Shown: positions 1 through 10,781, counted from the stretch's first letter. The stretch is 64,000 nucleotides of DNA from CAWATZ01 sp963784995 (GCA_963784995.1 CAWATZ010000004.1:930001-994000), one strand, 5' to 3'. Numbers and translations are program-made. Notes: generated by a model from the letters alone, not told the origin.

Positions 1-423
1 GGGCGTGCAGATCGAGGAACCCCGTCAATTCCGTCTTCGTAAGCCGGCCGTCGCCGTTGTGATCCGCCAGGGGGAACAGCGACCGCAGCAGGCGGAACGA
101 AGGCGACTTGAGCTGTGCCAGTTCGACGAAGCCGCGCTTTTCCGAGTCGGCGCTCTCCATTTGCTGCAAATAAAACTGACGCAGCCCCGCCGCGTTGCCG
201 GGTGCGCTGGGAACCAGACGGAGGAGCAAAGTCGCATTGTCGCGGACCAGCGGGAATCGCAGGAGTTTGTCGCCCTCCAGCTGGGCAGACTCCTTGGCAG
301 CGGACGGAAGCAGTTCCAGCCGCTTCTGCCCGGGAGCCACGGAGCCAAGCCTCAGGACAACTTCCAGGTCGGGCGGACGAGTGGTTCGCCGCACCGGCGG
401 GCTTACGCCGCGCCGCTCGCCGG
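1..423 (-). CDS. EF-hand domain protein, 3' part missing
   Basis: A continuous minus-strand frame runs off the left edge of the window. Near its end it encodes a canonical EF-hand loop, DHNGDGRLTKTE (around bases 25–63), followed by LTGFLDLH. Before that come about 100 residues rich in Leu, Arg and Ala that resemble the helical parts of planctomycete EF-hand proteins. The frame stays open past base 423, but plus-strand coding similarity to a different family starts there, so the junction near 420–427 looks like a breakpoint and the N-terminus is probably not native. EF-hands bind Ca2+; I infer nothing more specific. Both termini are absent or unreliable. Confidence 0.5.
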
Positions 424-720
424 TGGCGTTACTATCGGCTGTGGAAGGAGATGAACCCCAAGACGGTCGATTGGAACATGTTCCTGGGCCATCAGTTCCA
501 CGTCAAGGAGGGGGTGCCGCTGGGGCCGAAGATCCCGTTCGACCGGGCAGTGTTCGGGCAGTGGCGCTGCTACTGGCCCTTCGGCGGCGGCATGTTCACC
601 GACCTGTTCGTCCACCAGACGACGCACCTGATCTCGGCGATGGGCGTGCGCTATCCCGGCCGGGTGGTCGGCGGCGGCGGCCTCTACCTGGAGTACGACG
701 GCCGGGACGTGCCGGACGTG
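424..720 (+). pseudogene. Gfo/Idh/MocA oxidoreductase fragment A
   Basis: The plus frame encodes a piece of the C-terminal substrate domain of a planctomycete Gfo/Idh/MocA oxidoreductase: NPKTVDWNMFLG, then PFDRAVFGQWRCYW, GGGMFTDLFVH and GGGGLYLEYDGRDVPDV. In family members these follow each other in this order. It lacks the N-terminal Rossmann NAD-binding half and stops at 729 after VIG. The residues that should follow GRDVPDV are found on the opposite strand at 760–990, so one gene has been cut and its two parts face each other. It cannot make a working enzyme. Compare the intact family member at 57484–58851. Confidence 0.6.
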
Positions 721-917
721 ATCGGGTAGGCGCTGATCATCGGGCAGTGGCGCTGCTACTGGCCCTTCGGGCAGTTCGATGGTCTTCTCCAGCCGGGCCG
801 GGATGCCGGCGCCCGCGTTGGGGTTGTCCTTGATGATCACGAAGCCGCCCTTGACGAACTTGATCGTGCCCAGGTGGCCGCGAATCACTTCCTCGATCGG
901 GTAGGCGCTGATCATCG
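554..917. repeat. Short direct repeats in the mosaic
   Basis: Two pairs of exact direct repeats lie inside the broken oxidoreductase region. A 31-base word is at 554–584 and 740–770, and a 23-base word at 720–742 and 895–917. Together with the 21-base inverted repeat (699–720 and 968–989) they mark the joints of the mosaic. Confidence 0.85.
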
Positions 918-990
918 TGGCCGTGATCAGCAGCTGGCAGCCCTCGTGGTAGTCGGCGACGATGCTGGCCACGTCCGGCACGTCCCGGCC
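760..990 (-). pseudogene. Gfo/Idh/MocA oxidoreductase fragment B (inverted)
   Basis: The minus frame encodes GGRDVPDV, ADYHEGCQLLITATM, IRGHLGTIKFVKGGF and GAGIPARLEKTIELP, which is the segment that would directly continue fragment A on the plus strand. The GRDVPDV coding stretch is present in both fragments as a 21-base inverted repeat (about 699–720 and 968–989). Upstream on the minus strand, 991–1204, an open frame continues but shows nothing I recognise. The piece has neither start nor stop of its own and is a remnant. Confidence 0.55.
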
Positions 991-1204
991 GCCGTGGTAT
1001 CGACATTGCCACCGTGCCAACTGAAGCGCACAAGGTTCTGCGCCCACCGCGCCAGCAGGTGATCGTGGTGGACCAGCTCCTGGCGGACCGACTTGACTTT
1101 GGCAAGGAGACGAATCTAATGAGGCAGTGGCGGCACTCGGTACGACCTGCTGCTCGGTTTCGCAACAGTGGTGAGGTTGGGAGAACCCATCCGCGGAGCG
1201 AGGC

Positions 1205-4200
1205 GTGCCGACAGGAGCGCGAGAGGGCCCAGCGGTGGATTCCGAGCGCAGGCGAAAGGCCGTCGAACTCTTTGCCCGATCCCTCGAGCTTTCGGGTGAG
1301 GCGCGCCTGGAGTTCCTCAAGCAGGCCTGTGGCGACGACACAGATCTCCTCGCCGAACTTGACCGGATGCTGGCGGACCACGTGACGGTCTCGCAACAGC
1401 ACGTGCCGTCTCTCCTGACCTCCACCGGGTTGTATCAGGATTCCTCATCCTCCGTCCCGGTCGCGGCCAGGCCACCGACCTGTGATGAGCCCGCCACCAT
1501 CGGCCGCTACCAGGTGATCCGGCTGCTGGGCCAGGGCGGGTTCGGTCGTGTGTACCTGGCCCAGGACAAGGAACTTGACCGCAAAGTGGCCATCAAGGTG
1601 CCGCTCCCGGAACAGGTCGCCGGCCCCGCGGACGTCGAGATCTATCTTGCCGAGGGGCGCATCCTCGCCCAGCTCGACCACCCGAACATCGTGCCGGTCT
1701 ACGACCTGGGCCACACCGCGGGTGGCTTTTGCTACGTCGTCTCCAAATACATTGAGGGCTGCGATCTCCGGCAGCGGATGAAGTCGGCCCCCCTCTCGTT
1801 CCGGGAAGCAGCGCGGCTCGTGGCTGACGTGGCCGAGGCGGCGGACCATGCCCACCACCACCAGCTGATCCATCGCGACATCAAGCCCGCCAACATCCTG
1901 CTTGACGCCACCGACAAGCCGTTCCTCACCGACTTCGGCCTGGCCCTCAAGGACGAGGACTTCCGTGCCGCCGGGCACGTCGGCACGCCCAACTACATGA
2001 GCCCCGAACAAGCCCGAGGCGAAGGGCACCGCATCGACAGACGCTCCGACGTCTTCAGCCTCGGCTGCGTGCTCTACGAACTTTGCACCGGTCGGCGGCC
2101 GTTCGCGGGGGCGACGGCGTCCGAGACGCTCACCAGGATCCAAACCTGCGACCCGCCGCCGCTGCGTGAGTGGAACCCGGCGACCCCCGCGGAACTCGAG
2201 CGGATCTGCCTCAAGGCGCTGGCCAAGCGGGTGGTCGATCGCTACACCACCGCCCAGGCCCTGGCCGACGACCTGCGCCACTTTGCCCTGGCGGTCGCCG
2301 ATCCCGCGCCGGACTCCCAGGCCAACACCTCCCAAACCCTGGTCCCGCCCGACGGCGCCCTGGGGAGTCCGCTCGTGGTCGTCCCCCGAGGACTCCGTGC
2401 CTTCGACCGTGACGATGCGGACTTCTTCCTGACGCTGCTGCCCGGGCAGCGCGATCAGCAGGGCCTGCCGGATACCCTGCGTTTCTGGAAGACCCGGATC
2501 GAGTCGCTCCCTCCCGCCGAGACGTTCCGGGTCGGTCTGCTTTATGGCCCGTCGGGCTGCGGCAAGTCGTCCCTGGTCAAGGCTGGCCTGCTGCCACGCC
2601 TGGCCCGTCACGTGCGGCCCACGTACCTCGAATCGACCGCCGCCGCCACCGAGGCCGATCTGTTACGAGCCCTGCTCCGTGCGTGCCCGGAACTTCAGCC
2701 TGGTCCGGGTCTTGTGGACCTGCTCGCGGCCATCCGGCGCGGCGGCGTTCTGCCCACCGGCCAGAAGGTGCTGCTGGTCATCGACCAGTTCGAGCAGTGG
2801 CTCGTCAGCCGTTCGGAGGAGCAGCACGCCGTGCTCGTCGCCGCCCTGCGCCAGTGCGACGGTGCCCGGCTCCAGGCGCTCCTGCTGGTGCGTGACGACT
2901 TCTGGATGGCCATGACACGGTTCATGGCAGCGCTGGAGATCCGAACCGTCGAAGGAGAGAACGCGGCGGCCGTCGATCTGTTCACCGCCCGGCACGCGCG
3001 CTCGGTGCTCAAGAGTTTCGGCCGGGCCTACGCAGTGCTTCCGGCGTCGGACGCCGAGTTGAGCCTTGAGCAGAACCTGTTTCTGGATCGGGCGATTGCC
3101 GAGCTGAGCGAGCAGGGGCAGGTTTTCCCCGTCCGCCTGGTGCTGTTCGCCGAGATGGTCAAGGCGCGGCCGTGGACGCCGGCCACGCTGCAGGCCCTCG
3201 GCGGTTTTCCGGGGATCGGCGTGGCTTTCCTCGATGCGGCGTTCAGCGCCTCCGACCTCACCCCCGTGGCGGCGCGGACACAAACGTGCCGCGGAAGCCG
3301 TGCTCAAGCTCCTCCTGCCCGAGGCCAGCGCCACCCTCAAGGGCCGGTTCCGCTCCGATGCCGAACTCCTCGCCGCCTCGGGGTATGCGGACCGACCCAC
3401 CGATTTCGACGAGCTGATCCGGATCCTCGACGGCGAGTTACGGCTCATCACCCTCATCGACAGCCCCGTCCCAGCCGACGCCGCCGTCAGCCCGGCGGAG
3501 AACAAACGGTACTACCAGCTCACCCACGATTTTCTGGTGCAGTCGGTGCGCGACTGGGTGACGCGCCGGCAGCAGGCGACCCTGCGGGGGCGGGCGGCCC
3601 TGCGCCTGGCGGAACGTACCCGCTTCTGGACCCGCAACCCCGAAAACCGTTATCTCCCGTCTCTGCTGGAGTGGGCCGGCACGCTGCTGTTCACTTCGCG
3701 GCGGCAGTGGAGCGACCCGGAACGGCGCATGATGGGCCGCGCCTCGTGGATCAACGGCTTGATCCTGGGCGGGGCGGTCGCTGTCCTCGCCGTGCTGGCC
3801 GTCGCCGGCACGGTAACGATGGGTGTGATTCACGCGGACAGCCTGGTTCCCAACCTCCTGGTCACCGAACTGGATCACCTGCCCCAGAGCATCGCCGCGC
3901 TGGAGAAACATCGCTGGCGGACCGACCCCGAACTCCGGCGCGTCCTCGCCGAGAACCCCGACGGTTCCGACCGCAAGCTGCGCGCCAGTCTCGCCCTGCT
4001 CCCCGTGGATCCGTCGCAACGGGAGTACCTTTTCGGGCAACTCCAGCACGCCGGCCCCGACCAGGTGTTTGTCCTGCGCTCCGCGCTGCGCGGCCACGCC
4101 GATGCCCTGACTCCCCGGCTCCGCGACCTCCTCCGCCACGCGCCTGATGACGGCGCCACCCTCCTGCCCACGGCAGCCGCCCTGGCCGGTTATAGCCCCG

Positions 4201-5843
4201 AGGACGTCGTCTGGCGCGAGGTCAGCACCAAGGTCGCGCAGGCGCTGGTGCGCGCCGACTTCATTTCCCTGCGGCACTGGCTTGCCGCGCTCCGTCCGGT
4301 CCGCCACCAGCTCAGCAGGCCCCTCGCGCTGCTTTACCAGGCTGACCCGCGCGCCGCGGACGCCAGCAAGATCGCCGACATTCTCGCCGACTACGCCGCC
4401 GACAACGCGGCACTGGCGGCCGAGGTCCTCCTGGATGCCGAGCCGGCGGCCTTTGGACCCTTCTTCCAGATTGCCGTGCGTAACCCGGATCAGGCGCTCC
4501 CCATCTGGAGAGCCGAGTTGGTGCGTGCCGCGCCGCCCGAGGCAGAGCCCTTCGTCGCCGAGCGGCGCGGGACCTCCTCGCCGTGCGCCAGGCGCGTGCC
4601 GCGCTCGCCCTGCTGCGGAGTGGGGCCGACACGGAGACCGCCTGGGGCTACCTGCGACACGCGCCGGAGCCCAGCGTCCGCGGCTTTGTGCTGGAGTTCT
4701 TGAGGCCGCTGGGCATTGACCGGGACGCCGTCGCCGACCGGCTCCACCAGCTCGGGGCGGCGCCGCACGATGACCCAGGCAAGCCGGCAGAGGTTCCGCT
4801 CCGCGACCCGGTCGAATCGAGCCGGCGCTCTGATCCTGGCCCTGGGCACCTACGAGCCGCCAGCCGGCGAGGCGACGCTGACCGCCACCCTGCTCGACCT
4901 CTACGTGAACGATCCCGACGCCGGAGTTCATGCGGCAGCGGAGTGGACCTTGCGGCGCTGGAAGCAGGAGGCGGCGCTCACGGCGGCCAACGCCCGGCAG
5001 CGGGGCACGGCGCCCGGTACACGCCGGTGGTATGTCGATGGCCAGGGGCTGACCTTCTCGATCATCGCCCGGCCGGGTGAGTTCGTGATGGGGTCGCGTG
5101 CCGACGAGCCCTGGAAGAGGGCTCATGAGACTGCGCACCGCCGGGTCGTGCCGAGGGGGTATGCCATCGCCAGCAAAGAGGTTTCCATCGCCCAGTTTGA
5201 GGAGTTCCTCAAGAGCGACCCGAAACGGCAGCAGAGCTTCGCCCACGAGCGCGCCAGGGGGAAGCCGGACTACCCGAGAAATGACCTCTCCTGGTTTGAC
5301 GCGGCCGCGTTCTGCAACTGGCTCAGTCTCAAGGAAGGACTGCCGACCTGCTACGTTCCGAACGGCGCTGGCGTTTATGGCCCGGGAATGTCGATCAAGG
5401 CCAACGCGCTCGATCTGGCCGGCTACCGCCTGCCCACCGAGGCCGAGTGGGAATACGCGGCGCGGGCAGGCACGCTCACGAGCCGCAGCCACGGCAACTC
5501 CGACCGGTTGCTGCCGCGCTACGCCTGGACCGCGGGCTCGTCGGGCGGCCGGTCGCACCCCTGTGGCCTCTTGCTGCCGAATGACTTCGGTCTCTTCGAC
5601 ATGCTCGGCAACCTGACCGAATGGACGCAGAACGAGGCTCAGGAATATCCGGCGCCGGCGAAGGCCCCGGCCGTCGATCTCCTCGACGGCGCCACGGTCA
5701 TCGACACCAACAGGTCCCGGGTGCTCCGGGGCGGCACGTTCATCGACCGCGAGGACGACGCCCGCGTCATGCGTCGGGACCGGGCACCGCCAGCCGACTG
5801 GTATCCAACCTATGGGCTGCGCCCGGTGCGGACGATCCGCTGA
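1205..5843 (+). CDS. Ser/Thr kinase–nSTAND–FGE-domain giant protein, frameshifted
   Basis: This reads as one gene of about 1546 codons. Residues ~98–370 form a Hanks-type kinase: GQGGFGRVY loop, VAIKV lysine, HRDIKPANIL catalytic loop and DFGLA. From ~445 there is an nSTAND-type NTPase with P-loop GPSGCGKSS and Walker B VLLVIDQFE. A membrane helix follows (bases ~3755–3830), then a helical repeat stretch. The C-terminus (bases ~5030–5840) is a formylglycine-generating-enzyme/SUMF1-type domain: EFVMGS, RLPTEAEWEYAARAG, GNLTEW, VLRGGTF. The frame changes near 3270, 4565 and 4765–4820, with homology continuing each time. The start is GTG at 1205; GTG at 1235 is an alternative. Inferred role: membrane-anchored signalling kinase. 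Whether the shifts are sequencing errors or decay is open. Confidence 0.8.
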
Positions 5844-5865
5844 GCGAGTCGGGACGCGACCCGGC

Positions 5866-7677
5866 TCACGGGCTGCTCGCTGTCCCGGCCACGGACTGCA
5901 GGTAGCTGATGAGCAGGTTCCGCCTGGAAGCCGACAGGTCGCGGGTCACCGGCATGTACTTGATCTCGGGGTGTTTTTCGTCGGGGTCGTGGAGCCGCTT
6001 GAGGATCTCGTCGGCGTTATCCCGAACGTCTTGCTCGTTGGCCAGGTCGAAGAACTCACCCATGAACGGGTAGAGGCGCGCGTAAAGGCTCAGGATGGGG
6101 GAGACGTCGGCCCAGGTCGGTGCCGTCCGGGGTGTCTCGCGGTTGAACACGAGGAGCGCCAGGGCACAGCTCGCGCCGATGGGAGGCCCGAGCGCCCCCC
6201 AGCTCTGCCACTTCTCCGGGTCGCCCAGGAAATAGAGCTGACTGTTGATCACCTGGCGTGCCTTCGGGAAAGCGAACGGCCCCGGCTTGATCTTCAATTG
6301 CAGCTCGCCGCGCCCCTGCGCATCGGTTGTGACCGAAAACGGGGCGCTGCTTCCTTCAAAGATGTCCTTTGGCTCACTGTTGATGCTCGGATGGATGTCT
6401 TTCGGGTAGTAAGGGTCTGTCGGGGGGATGAGTGTCCTGATCGGATCCACGACGTTCTGCTGCCGCAGATCGAAGCGGACAACCTCGCCGGCCAAAGGCT
6501 TGCCGAATTGCCTGGCGTAGACGGCAACCGAGGCGCTCGTACCGGGATTGAGCCGCAGGCTCCGCTGGTCCACGTCAATGTACTTCCCCGTCGAGTGCTC
6601 CTCCAGAGACCTGGCCGTGGGCACGCCGTTGATTGGCTGCATGAACTTCAAATGCAGCGGCCTGTTCGCGAGCAGCGTTTGCGCTGGGGTCGTCAAGTCC
6701 CACTCGATGAGCCCTGCCGACTTGAGCCAGTCACCGGCGGTCAGGTCCCGGGGGCTGCCGAGGGCTGTGCCGTCCGTCTCCGCCGTCAAGTTGGTGAGCA
6801 GGATGCTTCCAGGATCAAGCGTGTCCGGGACCAAACTGCCCAGATCGACGACCAGCTTGTGGCGCACCTCGTCCACCAGGAACGATGCCATGGGGGACTG
6901 GCCATAAGGCGGCACATCCCCCGGCGTCACGAGACGGCGGCCCGGGACGAGTTGCTGGGGCTCTCCAGCAAAATAAGGGCCGATGACCGCGAGCAGCTTG
7001 CCGGTGTTTTGGCGCGCGAGGTTGCTGCTTCCGTAATGCGTCAGCACCAGGCGGACGGAGAGAGCGCCGCCACTCACGTCGCGCAACCGGCGCAGCACCC
7101 TGGACTGGTTCACCACCTGCTCGTCCGCCCATTTCAGGTGGTCGAGGACCGATGCCCAGACGGTTGAGACGCCCCACACGCCCGGTGCCGCAATCGGGGT
7201 GGGCACAGTCCAGAAATCGCGGAGCTGGGTCGTTCGCAGGGTTCCCCGGAGCAGCGTTCCTTGCCCACTTTGGATCTGCAAATTCAGGCCACACAGGTCA
7301 GTGACCCGGCGGTGCTCCGGGTCGAGGTCGGCCATGATGCCCATCCCAAAGACGGCCGCCCCAAGGACGGGATCGGTGGTCGCGGGCCCGTCGGCGTCCC
7401 AGGCGCTGACCACCCGGGAGAGGTCCTGGACGTCCGGGGTGAAGGTGACTTTCTCGTATTTTGCCGGCTTGCCGGGCCGCACCGCCAGATCCACATCCCT
7501 CTGCTCGCCGATTACCCAGAAATGGTTGGAAGCGCAGTTGTTGTTATGCCACCCATCCGCGTTGGGAAGATCCGTCTTGTTCACGGAACTCAACGCCGCC
7601 AGAAGATTGTTCGCGGTGACGCCCTCGGCAAGAAACGTCCCATGGACGCAAAGCCGCGGTGTGTGAAGATGGCTCAT
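5866..7677 (-). CDS. VioB N-terminal-domain-like protein
   Basis: A 603-residue protein. The start is ATG at 7677, preceded by AAGGAG, not the longer upstream frame. The N-terminus (PRLCVHGTFLAEG, ANNLL, then NHFWV and LGAAVFG) and the spacing of later blocks (LSVRLVLTHYG, GKLLAVIGPYF, VPGRRL, VVDLGSLVPD) resemble, from memory, the beta-rich N-terminal half of VioB/iminophenylpyruvate dimer synthase. The iron-binding ferritin-like half of VioB is not recognisable, and the rest (residues ~380–600) is unassigned. There is no signal peptide or membrane helix. It converges on the kinase gene, whose stop is 22 bases away, and no partner biosynthetic gene is near. Family placement is moderate to weak; function unknown. 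Confidence 0.45.
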   Translation of the reverse strand: MSHLHTPRLCVHGTFLAEGVTANNLLAALSSVNKTDLPNADGWHNNNCASNHFWVIGEQRDVDLAVRPGKPAKYEKVTFTPDVQDLSRVVSAWDADGPATTDPVLGAAVFGMGIMADLDPEHRRVTDLCGLNLQIQSGQGTLLRGTLRTTQLRDFWTVPTPIAAPGVWGVSTVWASVLDHLKWADEQVVNQSRVLRRLRDVSGGALSVRLVLTHYGSSNLARQNTGKLLAVIGPYFAGEPQQLVPGRRLVTPGDVPPYGQSPMASFLVDEVRHKLVVDLGSLVPDTLDPGSILLTNLTAETDGTALGSPRDLTAGDWLKSAGLIEWDLTTPAQTLLANRPLHLKFMQPINGVPTARSLEEHSTGKYIDVDQRSLRLNPGTSASVAVYARQFGKPLAGEVVRFDLRQQNVVDPIRTLIPPTDPYYPKDIHPSINSEPKDIFEGSSAPFSVTTDAQGRGELQLKIKPGPFAFPKARQVINSQLYFLGDPEKWQSWGALGPPIGASCALALLVFNRETPRTAPTWADVSPILSLYARLYPFMGEFFDLANEQDVRDNADEILKRLHDPDEKHPEIKYMPVTRDLSASRRNLLISYLQSVAGTASSP

Positions 7678-8415
7678 GGTTCTCCTTCGTTCCTGCTGGG
7701 TCAGCTCCGGCCTGTCCGCTCGGGACACTCGGGTCGTCGTGCAGGGCCGGGGCGATGTTGCGGAAACCGACCTCAACAGTATACGTACGCGGTGGCGGCA
7801 CGCTGCCAAGCGTGGCGCCGAGGCAGTCCAGCGCAGGGAACAGTTGCGGCTGTGCTTCGAGGAGGACCTGCCCCTTCGGGTCCTTGCCGGCCGCCGAAGG
7901 GTCGATGCGGTGAGTGTGCGCCACGCCTATACCCTTGCCCGCCAGGAGTTTCGGGCGGCCTTGCTGGAGGTGGTGGCTGGCCATCATCCCGGCAGCGCGG
8001 CCGAGGTGGAACAGGCTTCGGTTGCGTTGGTGCTTTTCTTCAATTCTTCACGTGGTGTTCGCCATTTTGGCATGGAGCGGGGTGGCCGAAATGATCCAGT
8101 GGATGGCACCATCGGCCAGGTTGACGGCCACGAGCCGCTGCTCGGTCTGGAACACCACCTGCCGCTGCAAACCGTCCGCGCTGAAAGGAGAACAGCATCA
8201 TGTCGAAAGAGGATCTCCTCCGGATGCTGGACCTGGCCGGCAGAGAGGCAGGGGTCGTTTCTTCAGCCAGGTTTGCCGTCCTCGTTTTTTCCGATTTCGC
8301 GGTCTTGCCGGCCTTGGCGGTGTTTCTACACTATGACAATCGTTTGAGTGTTAGAGCGTCTGGCAACAAACGACCCCACCTGGGATTGGCTCCTCTGTTC
8401 GCGAAAGGGCCGGCA
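7678..8415. other. Intergenic region with a short decayed minus-strand remnant
   Basis: I find no convincing gene here. On the minus strand, about 8048–8190, a short frame ends in RLVAVNLADGAIHW followed by a stop. It resembles one PQQ/quinoprotein-type beta-propeller blade, but an in-frame stop lies just upstream, so it is at most a remnant. The plus-strand frames across 7676–8347 have the Arg/Ala-rich composition of shadow frames. Confidence 0.35.
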
Positions 8416-9480
8416 ATGAAGCACCTGGAACGCTCCCGCCGCCTGGGGTTCACCCTGATCGAGTTACTGGTGGTGATCGCCATTATCGCTATCCTGATCG
8501 GCCTGCTCCTCCCTGCCGTCCAGAAGGTCCGCGAGGCCGCCGCCCGCTCCCAGTGCCAGAACAACCTCAAGCAGCTGGGCCTGGCCTGCCTGAATTATGA
8601 GAGCGCCAACAGCGGCTTCCCACCGGCGCTGACGGGCTACTACAACCCGTCGGCGGTGCCGGTCAACTGGGGCACCTACGTACTGCCGTACATTGAACAA
8701 ACTGCCCTGTACGAGCGCTACGATTTCACCAAGGGCTACTGGCCGGTCAGTTCCTCCGGGAACGCGGGCATCGCTGGCTCGAACACCAACGCCGCGGTGG
8801 TCAGTACGCCGGTGAAAACCTTTCTCTGCCCGATGGTGCCTGGTCGAAACGCCACTTACACCGTCACCTGGAGCTATCCCGGTTACCCCGCGGTCGGACC
8901 GTACACCTGTGCCAATGGCGACTACTCCAACATCCTGAACGTGGACCCGGGCGAAATCGCGGCCCTGGGCCTGGGCGCCAGCTACCCAGGCTACAATTCG
9001 GGTTCGTTCCCGCCTCCGCCCAACCTCAACGGCGTCTTCCAGCCGGACTCGTCCACGCCGATAACGGCGGTTACCGACGGCACCTCGCACACGATTTTGG
9101 TCACGGAATTCGCCGGCAAAATGGAGCAGTACTCCACGGGCGGCGTCGATTCGGGCGTGAGCCTGCTGGGTGTGCCGCAAGCCGCCTCGCCCAACCCCAC
9201 CGTCGGCAATCTTCTGTACGGCGGCCTTGGCGGCTGGGGCGACCCGGCCAACGGGGCCGACGCCTTGTGGGGCTCCAGCACCGACGGCAAGACCGGTCCC
9301 AACGGCCCTTGCCTGATGAACTGCTCGAACAACTTCGGCACGTATTCCTTCCACACTAGCGGCTGCAACGCCGTCTTCGCCGATGGCTCGGTTCATTTCC
9401 TGAATCAGAACGCGGCGGCCAGCATCATCGTTGCCCTGGCCACGATGCAGGGCAACGAGAAGAATGCCGACAGCTACTAA
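8416..9480 (+). CDS. DUF1559 prepilin-like protein
   Basis: A 354-residue protein with a textbook type IV prepilin N-terminus: RRLGFTLIELLVV, a hydrophobic helix, then LLPAVQKVREAAAR, and near the C-terminus the FADGSVHFLN motif of the DUF1559 (SBP_bac_10) family that is greatly expanded in planctomycetes. Prepilin peptidase should cleave after the Gly before FTLIE. Start at 8416 because the prepilin signal begins there and GAAAGG precedes it; the open frame extends upstream but without similarity. It heads the tightly packed operon 8416–13230. Family members are assumed to be pseudopilin-like surface proteins; their function is not established. Confidence 0.9.
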   Translation: MKHLERSRRLGFTLIELLVVIAIIAILIGLLLPAVQKVREAAARSQCQNNLKQLGLACLNYESANSGFPPALTGYYNPSAVPVNWGTYVLPYIEQTALYERYDFTKGYWPVSSSGNAGIAGSNTNAAVVSTPVKTFLCPMVPGRNATYTVTWSYPGYPAVGPYTCANGDYSNILNVDPGEIAALGLGASYPGYNSGSFPPPPNLNGVFQPDSSTPITAVTDGTSHTILVTEFAGKMEQYSTGGVDSGVSLLGVPQAASPNPTVGNLLYGGLGGWGDPANGADALWGSSTDGKTGPNGPCLMNCSNNFGTYSFHTSGCNAVFADGSVHFLNQNAAASIIVALATMQGNEKNADSY

Positions 9481-9516
9481 CCCGGCGAGCGGAACGATGG
9501 CAACGAAGGGCGATCC

Positions 9517-9996
9517 ATGACCTCACCAACTCACTGGCTCCTGGTTCGGCGGACCCTGATCCTGGCCCTCCTGGTTCTCGGTGTCCCTGCGTGCGGGAGC
9601 GGCCGGCCGCCGTGCTATCCGGTCCGTGGCGAGGTCTTCGTCGGTCAGGGCAAGGACCGAACGCCGGCAACCGGGGCTGTCGTCGTTTTTCACCCGACCG
9701 TCCCCGCTGCCGGCGACGTGCCGCGGTCCACCGCCCACGTCGGCGAAGACGGCACCTTCGCGCTGACCACCTACGTCACCAGTGACGGCGCCCCGGCCGG
9801 CGATTACGCGATCACCATTGAATGGACCCCGCCCCGGCCGCCGCCGCCCCACAAACCCAAGGAGATCGGCGACCGGTTGAAAGGCCGCTATGCCGATCCA
9901 CAGACGTCCACAATCCGCTACTCCGTTGCGAAACAGAAAGACAACGTCGTGCCGGCGATTGAACTCGAACTCCCCAAGGTGGAAACACCGCCATGA
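9517..9996 (+). CDS. Transthyretin-like lipoprotein
   Basis: A 159-residue secreted protein. The N-terminal hydrophobic stretch ends in LGVPACGSG, a lipobox that predicts lipidation on the Cys. The mature part has YPVRGEVFV, GAVVVFHP, GTFALTTY and GDYAITIEW, the pattern of planctomycete carboxypeptidase-regulatory/transthyretin-like beta domains. It lies 36 bases after the DUF1559 gene, and its stop overlaps the start of the dioxygenase gene (ATGA), so all are probably one transcript. DUF1559 and transthyretin-like lipoprotein genes often sit together in planctomycetes. Envelope location inferred; function unknown. Confidence 0.8.
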   Translation: MTSPTHWLLVRRTLILALLVLGVPACGSGRPPCYPVRGEVFVGQGKDRTPATGAVVVFHPTVPAAGDVPRSTAHVGEDGTFALTTYVTSDGAPAGDYAITIEWTPPRPPPPHKPKEIGDRLKGRYADPQTSTIRYSVAKQKDNVVPAIELELPKVETPP

Positions 9997-10781
9997 CACG
10001 GACCGCATTTGCCGCCGAACAGGGACTGTCCACGGACCAGGTCCACGCTTATCAGAGCCAGGGTTACCTGGTGGTGCCTGACCTGCTCACCGACCGGATT
10101 GCCGAGGTCCAGACCGAGGCCGAGGCCCTGCTCCAGCGCCGCGAGCTGATCCATTCCAACAACATGCGCTGTCGCTGGCAGCCCCATTTCCAGACCGGCG
10201 CGTGTCTGTTCGAGACGTTCGATCCGGTGGTGGACATCAGCCCCGTCTGTGCCCGCCTGGCCGCGGACCCGCGTCTGCTGGCGGTGCTGGCCAGCCTCTA
10301 CGGCGAAGGGGCCTGTCTGTTCAAGGACAAGCTGATCTACAAGCCGCCCGGGGCCCGCGGCTACGGCTTGCACCAGGACTTCATCGCCTGGAAGGACTTT
10401 CCGCGCAGCTTCCTCACGGTGCTGATTCCCCTGGAAGCTTCCGATCGTTCCAACGGTTGCACGGAGGTCTACCCCGGCTGCCATCACGCCGGCTGCCTGG
10501 CGCCGGAAGATGGCGATTATCACGAACTGCTTCCCGACAGCGTCGCCGGCGTGGAATCGGTCCCGCTGGAGCTGGCACCCGGCGACGTGGCCATCTTCGG
10601 CTGCTTCACGCCGCACTTCTCGCAGCCCAATCGCTCGGAGCGCTGGCGCCGGCAGCTCTACCTCAGCTACAACGCCCACTCCGACGGCGGTCCGCAGCGG
10701 GAGCGGCATTACCTGGAGTTCCATCGCTGGCTGCGCGTCAAGTACGCGACGTTCGGCAAGAACGAGGTGTATTTCCAGTAA
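9993..10781 (+). CDS. Phytanoyl-CoA dioxygenase (PhyH) family protein
   Basis: A 262-residue Fe(II)/2-oxoglutarate dioxygenase of the PhyH family. The first two metal ligands are in GLHQDFIAW (HxD, about residue 127). The distal His is in CFTPHFSQPNRSERWRRQLY, where the Arg is the expected 2-oxoglutarate anchor. GYLVVPDLL near residue 30 and LIPLEASDRSNGC between are typical. Length matches the family. It is translationally coupled on both sides: ATGA overlap with the lipoprotein, and its stop shares a base with the MFS start (TAATG). The substrate is not evident; neighbours suggest a small molecule handled together with the MFS transporter and the ArsI-like enzyme. Confidence 0.85.
   Translation: MTRTAFAAEQGLSTDQVHAYQSQGYLVVPDLLTDRIAEVQTEAEALLQRRELIHSNNMRCRWQPHFQTGACLFETFDPVVDISPVCARLAADPRLLAVLASLYGEGACLFKDKLIYKPPGARGYGLHQDFIAWKDFPRSFLTVLIPLEASDRSNGCTEVYPGCHHAGCLAPEDGDYHELLPDSVAGVESVPLELAPGDVAIFGCFTPHFSQPNRSERWRRQLYLSYNAHSDGGPQRERHYLEFHRWLRVKYATFGKNEVYFQ

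Noticed and set aside
403..1425. 340-codon minus-strand frame
   Set aside because: It crosses the oxidoreductase fragment B, the mosaic joints and the kinase start; only ~760–990 has homology, so it is not one gene.
7676..8347. Plus-strand frame between the VioB-like and DUF1559 genes
   Set aside because: Arg/Ala-rich shadow-like composition, no domain, and no plausible start signal.
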